From positions 1 to 52,735 of the forward strand of contig NZ_BBWZ01000036.1 of the NCBI RefSeq assembly GCF_001015055.1: a stretch of DNA of 52,735 nucleotides, in the 5' to 3' direction. Below are positions 48,047 to 52,735 of the stretch, piece by piece. Position numbers and translations under genes: made by a program. Position 1 is the stretch's first letter. Every line of letters starts with the position of its first letter. The stretch is from Aneurinibacillus tyrosinisolvens. Lineage in GTDB: Bacteria; Bacillota; Bacilli; Aneurinibacillales; Aneurinibacillaceae. Below the pieces are notes generated by a model. It saw nothing but the letters and a program-made list of their open reading frames with translations, searched no databases and was not told the DNA's origin.

Positions 48047-48300
48047 AAAAACATCGCGGGCATGCCGCTCGTCCTTTCCTCTCCTGGAAGCGGGACGGCC
48101 GCTTAGTCTCACGCCGGGCGGACCGGCAAAACATCTGGGTATCTTAGGTGTTGGAGACAATTGCCGGTCTTTTTCGCCCTATGTTCGGCACGCTCCACAG
48201 GGGGAAAGAAAAGAGACGTCATCGCCCGCGATGTTTTTCTTGGACTTTGGGACCTTACGGTCCCACTTTATGACTTTAAAGCAACATATAGTTTCTTATA
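48047..48300 (-). repeat. Copy D of dispersed structured repeat (most divergent, full)
   Basis: Read on the minus strand: 5' box TATAAGAAACTATATGTTGC (48300 downwards), extended hairpin GGGACC-GTAA-GGTCCC, then perfect 15-bp closing arms AAACATCGCGGGC / GCCCGCGATGTTT (48047-48061 with 48224-48238). Inside are outer helix GGGCG / CGCCC, a five-A bulge, inner helix GACCGGCAA / TTGCCGGTC (48121-48129 with 48161-48169) and the conserved loop. The sequence differs from B and C, but every helix is preserved by paired changes. Confidence 0.85.
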
Positions 48301-48304
48301 CGAT

Positions 48305-48341
48305 AAAAAAAGAGATGGCTCACGGTTCATGAGCCATCTCT
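48305..48341. terminator. Terminator of the KGG protein gene
   Basis: AGAGATGGCTCA / TGAGCCATCTCT hairpin; on the minus strand it is followed by a T-run. Repeat copy D begins 5 nt beyond the T-run. Confidence 0.85.
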
Positions 48342-48383
48342 TTTACTAACGCAAAGTAGTGTAATACTAACAGTGTGTTAGTC

Positions 48384-48599
48384 TTAATCGTTGTTGTTGT
48401 TACGGGCTTCCCCGCCCTTACGGCCAATTTCTTCGTAAAAGTCTTTGTCGTGGGACTCAGCGGTCGCTTCTCCACCTTTGCGTCCGATCTCCTGATAGAA
48501 TTCCTTGCCGTGGGACTTTGCCGTCGCTTCTCCGCCTTTACGGCCGCGCTCTTCCATACTCATGTTGCCATTATCATTGTTGTTATTGTTACGTGCCAT
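48384..48599 (-). CDS. KGG-repeat stress protein (GsiB-like)
   Basis: A 71-residue hydrophilic, probably disordered protein. Three copies of the RKGGEA-containing unit (GRKGGEATAKSHGKEFYQEI) are flanked by Asn-rich ends. KGG-motif proteins such as Bacillus GsiB accumulate under general or water stress. The repeats at DNA level are about 60 bp long. The site AAAGGAGAG precedes the start. Confidence 0.9.
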   Translation of the reverse strand: MARNNNNNDNGNMSMEERGRKGGEATAKSHGKEFYQEIGRKGGEATAESHDKDFYEEIGRKGGEARNNNND

Positions 48600-48787
48600 T
48601 TAAACATCTCTCCTTTATTAGTTGATTTGTTGAGCACACTTTTTTATTTCCACTCCCTTACATAAGCAAAACAAAATCCTGGGTTTTGATTATAAAGGCC
48701 TATTTACTAATTTCCTTTACAACATGTTCTTCTCTCTATATACTTGCTATAGATTCAGTAACGCATAGAAAAGGTGAGATTTAACTT

Positions 48788-49960
48788 GTGAAATGGATAC
48801 TGCTTCTTCTAATATTTCTTGAACTATTTCGTCCGGTATATGCCTATGCATCCCCTTCTTTCCTTGAGCAGCAGAGCAATGCAGAAAAGCCGGCCATCCA
48901 AAGTGAGGCCGCTGTTTTAATCGATTCGCGTTCAGGGGATGTATTATATGAGAAAAATAGCAATGAAGTACTTGCCCCGGCAAGCATAACAAAAATTGTA
49001 ACAGGTATTATTGCGCTCGAGCACTCAAATCCTGACGAGGATGTCATTGTCTCGCATAATGCGCGTTATGTCGATGGAACACGTGTTTTTCTTGCCGAAG
49101 GCGAGCATAAAAAGCTCGGGGAGCTTCTATATGGTTTGTTAATGAATTCAGGAAATGATGCGGCTGTTGCGATCGCTGAGCATATCGATGGCAGCACGGA
49201 GGCGTTTTGTAAAAGGATGAATGCTTTTGTTGCTTCCATTGGAGCCGTGCACACCCATTTTGTAAATCCAAACGGATTATACGACAAAGAACATGTAACG
49301 ACGGCTTCAGATATGGCAAAGATTGCAGCCTATGCTATGAAAAACAATACGTTTCGCACGATTGTTTCCACCCAGGTGAAACCATGGAGTGGCCAGGAGT
49401 GGAAGAGCAGCCTGGTTAATCACAATAAAATGCTTTCTTTCTACAAAGGGGCAAACGGGGTAAAGAATGGATACACCCGGCAGTCAGGGTTTACGCTGGT
49501 GACATCCGCCGAACGAAACGGGACAGAACTGCTTGCTGTCATTATGAAAGCGGACACGGACAGGCAAATATACAAAGAGACCGCACAACTGCTGGATTAT
49601 GGGTTTGCGCATTATGCGACGGTACGAGCCCTTAACACCGGTGAAAATATTGTACAGGGGAAAGAGTCGTATTATAGTAACACAGCCGTATATGCTTCAA
49701 TCCCAAAAGGGGATTCGTTTCACGTTCGCATTGATAAGGACAAACGGCTTGTTGTAGAAACAAAATCGGGACATATTCAACGGTACGCTTCTCTCCTTAA
49801 GAAAACAACGAACGACACAGCGGCAGCGAATGGTTTAACGAACGGAAAGAACGATGAAGAACCGCAGTTAGTTAGGGAAGGGGAAATTGCGCTTGGGTTC
49901 GGCGCCATCCTTTATACAGCCTGGAAAGCGAATACGATTTTTCGAAGAAGGCGTATATAG
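48788..49960 (+). CDS. D-alanyl-D-alanine carboxypeptidase (PBP, S11 family)
   Basis: A 390-residue DacF/DacB-like enzyme from GTG 48788 (site AAGGTGAG). A signal peptide is followed by the serine active-site SxxK in ASITKIVTG and the SGN motif in MNSGNDAAVA. The third box reads KNG (GVKNGYTRQSG) instead of the usual KTG. A C-terminal membrane segment or amphipathic tail (EIALGFGAILYTAWKA) ends in RRRR. It trims peptidoglycan stems. The KNG change may alter activity or penicillin binding. Confidence 0.92.
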   Translation: MKWILLLLIFLELFRPVYAYASPSFLEQQSNAEKPAIQSEAAVLIDSRSGDVLYEKNSNEVLAPASITKIVTGIIALEHSNPDEDVIVSHNARYVDGTRVFLAEGEHKKLGELLYGLLMNSGNDAAVAIAEHIDGSTEAFCKRMNAFVASIGAVHTHFVNPNGLYDKEHVTTASDMAKIAAYAMKNNTFRTIVSTQVKPWSGQEWKSSLVNHNKMLSFYKGANGVKNGYTRQSGFTLVTSAERNGTELLAVIMKADTDRQIYKETAQLLDYGFAHYATVRALNTGENIVQGKESYYSNTAVYASIPKGDSFHVRIDKDKRLVVETKSGHIQRYASLLKKTTNDTAAANGLTNGKNDEEPQLVREGEIALGFGAILYTAWKANTIFRRRRI

Positions 49961-50000
49961 GTAAGCTTCCTTGCGCTTAAAGTTGCGGACGTGAAGAAAT

Positions 50001-50033
50001 CCGGCGGTTAGTGGAAACCCGCCGGATTTTTAT
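50001..50033 (+). terminator. Terminator of the carboxypeptidase gene
   Basis: ATCCGGCGG / CCGCCGGAT hairpin followed by TTTTATG. Repeat segment E starts about 7 nt later. Confidence 0.85.
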
Positions 50034-50040
50034 GTTTCCG

Positions 50041-50106
50041 TATAGGAACTATATGTTGCTTTAAAGGAGTAGAGAAAAAGACCGTAAGGTCAAAAACGTT
50101 AGAAAA
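50041..50106 (+). repeat. Segment E of dispersed repeat, joined to iscB 3' end
   Basis: TATAGGAACTATATGTTGC, TTTAAAGGAGTAGAG, hairpin GACC-GTAA-GGTC (50080-50091) and AAAAACGTTAGAAAAAAG match the 5' third of copies A-D. The match stops where the antisense iscB reading begins. The iscB stop codon (50099-50101) lies inside the shared GTTAG. No distal part of the repeat follows. This segment is probably the right end of the iscB element. Confidence 0.8.
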
Positions 50107-51097
50107 AAGAGTAAATTTGAACATCACTTACCTTAACGGATTTACCTGTTTCTTTTAGAATGACCCGGCTTCCTTTGTTGTGTACCCCTTTAGCGGTATA
50201 CTTTTCCCCTTGATAAACCAGTACATCATTCGGTTGAATTGGATATCGATTTTCTCGAATGGCTCGCTTTCCCTTCGAGAGTTTTTCCCCTCTGTACTTG
50301 CGGAGATTTTCTCGATTTAGATTCCTATTTCTTTTCCTTCTCCCACTGGATAAGCTCTGCCCGCTTGCTTTTTCTCCACTGCGGATGTCGATAAATTTAG
50401 CATCGTAGAATTTTTCTAAGCTTCGATTGTTCCTCCGTACCTGTTCTATAGTCAAAGGAAGGATCCTTTTTTGTGTAGAACCACCAGCGATGCAGAAGGC
50501 ATCATTCCAATGAGACTTTTCCGAACCAAGTGCAATCCGCTTGCTTTTGGTTTCAAATCCATAGGTGTGCAAGCATCCTAAGTGATTCACCAGCTTCCAG
50601 CGGACAATGGACATAAAGGTTTCCGGGCGAAAACTTTTGAGCGCTGGTTCCCATCCCCAGAGGAATTTTCCCTTCTTATGGTTGGCTGGTATATGACATT
50701 TGCTGCAGAGTGTAATCAGATTTGAAGGTCTGTCGCTTCGATCTTACTTCCAGTAGCTAATATGAAATCTGGGTTTGCGATACCGAAGGCGACTTCTCTT
50801 TTGCCGGCGGTACATTTGTCTTTCCTTGTTTCGTTCCACCATCCCTTTTAAAAGATGGACTTCACCTCCGATGAGTTCTTCTTTTTCGGAGAGGGCTGAA
50901 AAGCCAATATGCTCATAGCCGGAATCAATCCCAAGGGTAATGGGTTGTGTATAGATAGGACTTGCATAAGTCAGTTGAATGGTAAATGGCTTTCGTTTGA
51001 CCACCTTAGCTAGACCCTCTTTCAGCATACGCCTCACTTTTCCAAAGCGTTGGGTAGGCATGAGAGGGTTTCCTTCTTGACTGAGGACATACACCAT
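50099..51097 (-). pseudogene. iscB: IscB remnant (PLMP-RuvC-HNH nuclease), internally deleted
   Basis: Residues run in order, minus strand. PLMP domain: QEGNPLMPTQRFGKVRRML. RuvC-I with catalytic Asp: LGIDSGYEHIG. Arg-rich bridge helix: ERNKERQMYRRQKRS. A stop codon at 50744-50746 follows; the same frame then continues with NLITLCSKCHIPANHKKG (end of HNH), RuvC-III (KSHWNDAFCIAGG) and a C-terminal domain. RuvC-II and the HNH catalytic half, about 120-150 residues, are missing. Full-length IscB is about 400-500 residues. The protein should not be an active nuclease. Confidence 0.9.
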
Positions 51098-51350
51098 TTT
51101 AAATCTCCTTTCGGAAATAAGTCAGGCTTAAAGCCTGTAGGTCTACTTCGCCCTTGTTTGCCCAGGTTTTTACTGCCCACACTTCTCCTTCCCATTAGAG
51201 ATGTTTAATGAACAGCCGTAGTGTCCGGAGCGAGTGGAGTACCCCGGAGTACCTATGTATTCTAAACAAACGGCTCCTGTTTAGGAAAGCAGGGGGCTAA
51301 TCAACCGGGCCTGTAAAAGAGTTCCTTTACAAGCCCCCATTTCAAGAACC
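51098..51350 (-). ncRNA. Candidate HEARO / omega RNA of the iscB element
   Basis: This 250-nt region lies directly upstream of iscB on its strand, where IscB omega RNAs are found. It folds into several hairpins: AGAACC-TAGC-GGTTCT (51345-51360); GGGGGCT / AGCCCCC (51292-51298 with 51332-51338) enclosing GTAAA / TTTAC; and AGCCGT / ACGGCT (51214-51219 with 51270-51275). It ends at an AAAGGAGA site before the iscB start. The identity is inferred from position and structure; I could not align it to the Rfam model. Confidence 0.7.
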
Positions 51351-51351
51351 G

Positions 51352-52002
51352 CTAGGTTCTAGGTGGTGGGTTGTTGACTATTAGCTGGTTGTAGAGGGTA
51401 AGAACATTTTGGCCATATCCCTGTCCTGGAATCGCCCAGCGTCCATTGAGGCTTGTCCAAAAAGGAGCGGTACCTCTTGGAACATAGCTGAAACGAGGAT
51501 CGAGTATCCTTTCCCCCCGGGGGATAGCGGACTTCGTCGCATACGCATACAGGTGCTGAATATGGGCCTGTACTCCTTCACGGCTCGATTTAAACGTACT
51601 TCCCCGCGCACTTCGGCCGACCGCGCCGATGCCCGCGTAGTTGTACTGACCGGCCCTTACATCGCCACCAAAACGGTGATATCCCGTTTCTTTTATCATC
51701 TGGCAAAAAGCAACATCACCGCGTATCCCGTATTTTTTCCCAACTTCCAGATACAGTTTTGGAAGCTCAGCAGGGAATTTAGGGTTAACCGTCCGGGCAA
51801 AGCTCAGCATTTGACTTTCGGTCGCATAAGAGGGGCCGACAATCGTATTTGGCTGAAAACGGAGCATTCCGTTTATGTCAATGTAATATTGAGAGCTCGC
51901 AGATGGGAGCGTTTGAGCGTGAGCAGGTGTGGAGCAACCCACCACACTATAAATAAACGCTGTGAACAGAAGCATAAAAACCTTTACAATTTGTTTTACC
52001 AT
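51352..52002 (-). CDS. Secreted glucosaminidase-domain protein
   Basis: A 216-residue protein with a signal peptide; the SVVGC segment could also be a lipobox. The mannosyl-glycoprotein endo-beta-N-acetylglucosaminidase (GH73-like) domain has YLEVGKKYGIRGDVAFCQMIKETGYHRF with the catalytic Glu, and NYAGIGAVG. It should cleave peptidoglycan glycan strands. A strong AAGGAGGG lies about 60 nt before ATG 52002, but no standard start codon lies between. The last three codons and stop lie in the hairpin that begins the iscB leader. Confidence 0.85.
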   Translation of the reverse strand: MVKQIVKVFMLLFTAFIYSVVGCSTPAHAQTLPSASSQYYIDINGMLRFQPNTIVGPSYATESQMLSFARTVNPKFPAELPKLYLEVGKKYGIRGDVAFCQMIKETGYHRFGGDVRAGQYNYAGIGAVGRSARGSTFKSSREGVQAHIQHLYAYATKSAIPRGERILDPRFSYVPRGTAPFWTSLNGRWAIPGQGYGQNVLTLYNQLIVNNPPPRT

Positions 52003-52517
52003 TATTTTAACCCGCAGTGCCGATAAGAATATCGGGGAAAAGCCGGGAATTCTTCCCTCCTTGTTATATGAAAAAAATAGTTACACGAAGACAGACAGCA
52101 AAGAATGAGCGTAAGTGAAACAAGCGTCTCCTTCCTATTGCGTTACTATGATGGGCAACTTTTTTCGTGTTCTTAGAGGTAGTGGGAAATGGTATGTCTA
52201 TGTACGGATTCGATGGAAATAATAATGAAGGAATGTTTGTTGGAGTGAATAGCAAGGAAGTATGTCTAATTAGTAATACGATAATTATGAAGAAAAATGG
52301 TAAATAATAGATAAGTCCAATACAAGTTCTTATTAAACCACATTTTTTTACAATAAGGAAGTCAAAAGTTTGCATTTTATGTTTAGAAAATGAATTTTGT
52401 GGTATAGGTCGCTACATGGTGTGCAAAGTAATTTGGAAACAAAACGCAGAAAAAGGACCTTGCAAAAAGAGCTGATTTATGATAAATTAGTTAAGTCGCT
52501 ATGAAATGAGTAACTAT
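52003..52517. other. AT-rich intergenic region
   Basis: I see no credible gene here. A minus-strand 103-codon open frame at 52064-52375 is AT-rich and low-complexity with no ribosome binding site. The region presumably holds the promoters of the glucosaminidase gene and of the tRNA-Asn gene. Confidence 0.5.
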
Positions 52518-52593
52518 TCCGCAGTAGCTCAGTCGGTAGAGCAATCGGCTGTTAACCGATCGGTCGCTGGTTCGAGTCCGGCCTGCGGAGCCA
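52518..52593 (+). tRNA. tRNA-Asn (GTT)
   Basis: A 76-nt cloverleaf with acceptor TCCGCAG / CTGCGGA, anticodon GTT at 52551-52553, T-loop GGTTCGAGTCC and encoded CCA. Confidence 0.95.
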
Positions 52594-52677
52594 CCTTCCT
52601 TTAAAAGGCGGGTGCACTAAAGCACTACAATCGAAAACGAGCGCAGAAGCTGATTCGACGCAGTGCGTTTTCATTAA

Positions 52678-52735
52678 GCGGGTGTAGTTCAATGGTAGAA
52701 CATCAGCCTTCCAAGCTGAATACGTGGGTTCGATT
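52678..52735 (+). tRNA. tRNA-Gly (TCC), cut by window end
   Basis: GCGGGTG acceptor 5' strand, D-arm GTTCAATGGTAGAAC and anticodon TCC at 52710-52712 between TCAGC / GCTGA stems. The T-arm begins at GGGTTCGATT and the window ends there. The 3' end lies outside. Confidence 0.9.

Noticed and set aside
48042..48332. Open frames across repeat copy D
   Set aside because: The reading covers the RNA-like stems, which show structural, not codon, conservation.
52064..52375. Minus-strand frame of 103 codons
   Set aside because: AT-rich, hydrophobic low-complexity sequence without a ribosome binding site or recognisable motif.
1..52735. CRISPR array or prophage
   Set aside because: No regular spaced repeats of CRISPR type and no phage structural or integrase genes are seen. 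The repeats found are dispersed and structured.

Overview
The window looks like chromosome of a Gram-positive, spore-forming-type Bacillales bacterium with moderate GC. Supporting evidence is the strong AGGAGG-type ribosome binding sites, TPP, Mn2+ and preQ1-like leader RNAs, a LiaFSR-type cassette, an SftA DNA translocase, a YqgQ homologue and a low-molecular-weight D-Ala-D-Ala carboxypeptidase. A Paenibacillaceae relative such as Aneurinibacillus or Brevibacillus is my guess, not a proof. Most of the window is ordinary housekeeping and transport sequence with short intergenic gaps and well-formed intrinsic terminators.

Layout. 0.2-3.3 kb: minus-strand thiamine-thiazole operon tenI-thiO-thiS-thiG under a TPP riboswitch. 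3.4-8.5 kb: GNAT acetyltransferase, DEAD-box helicase, Mn-riboswitch-controlled TerC protein, membrane protein and L-threonine aldolase. 8.5-10.6 kb: two lipoproteins and a methyltransferase. 10.8-14.3 kb: inositol monophosphatase, then queD-queE-queC-queF-yqgQ behind a preQ1-like pseudoknot and terminator. 14.4-19.8 kb: class A PBP with a repeat tail, a small hypothetical, an rRNA m5C methyltransferase and a pseudouridine synthase. 19.8-23.6 kb: HlyD-ABC-permease-TetR efflux operon. 23.8-27.3 kb: HIBADH-like dehydrogenase and Fur-boxed feoA-feoB (frameshifted) with a FeoB-associated Cys-rich peptide. 27.5-28.7 kb: an AT-rich MRJP/Yellow-family gene. 28.8-31.4 kb: liaF(frameshifted)-liaS-liaR. 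31.5-36.5 kb: L,D-transpeptidase, ilvD and an OPT transporter. 37.4-37.7 kb: tRNA-Ser, tRNA-Met, tRNA-Ser. 37.8-40.1 kb: an MMPL transporter with two frameshifts. 40.1-46.8 kb: Uma2-type nuclease, lipoprotein, sftA, thiF/moeB, moaC and an FMN split-barrel protein. 47.1-50.0 kb: SDR, KGG-repeat protein and carboxypeptidase. 50.0-51.4 kb: a decayed iscB with a HEARO/omega-RNA-like leader. 51.4-52.7 kb: glucosaminidase, tRNA-Asn and partial tRNA-Gly.

The most unusual content is a dispersed family of about 150-260 nt, present in four copies (68-216, 36591-36853, 46874-47081, 48047-48300) plus a fifth partial copy (50041-50106). Every copy starts a few bases downstream of the T-tract of a gene's intrinsic terminator, in the same orientation as that terminator. 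The copies share a 5' box, a small hairpin GACC-(GNRA-like loop)-GGTC, and a large two-part hairpin around a conserved loop (TTGTCTCCA ... ACCCAGATGTT). The hairpin stems change in compensating pairs between copies, which points to a selected RNA (or single-stranded DNA) structure. The fifth copy keeps only the 5' segment and runs straight into the 3' end of the iscB remnant. That suggests the family are non-autonomous relatives of an IscB/HEARO (IS200/IS605-superfamily) element that settles behind terminators. I do not recognise the family, and no search could be run.

The iscB remnant keeps the PLMP domain, RuvC-I, bridge helix, tail of HNH, RuvC-III and C-terminal domain. RuvC-II and the catalytic part of HNH are deleted and a stop codon lies at the junction. 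Several frameshifts (feoB, liaF, two in the MMPL gene) are each one base in a short homopolymer, so sequencing error must be excluded before reading them as gene decay.
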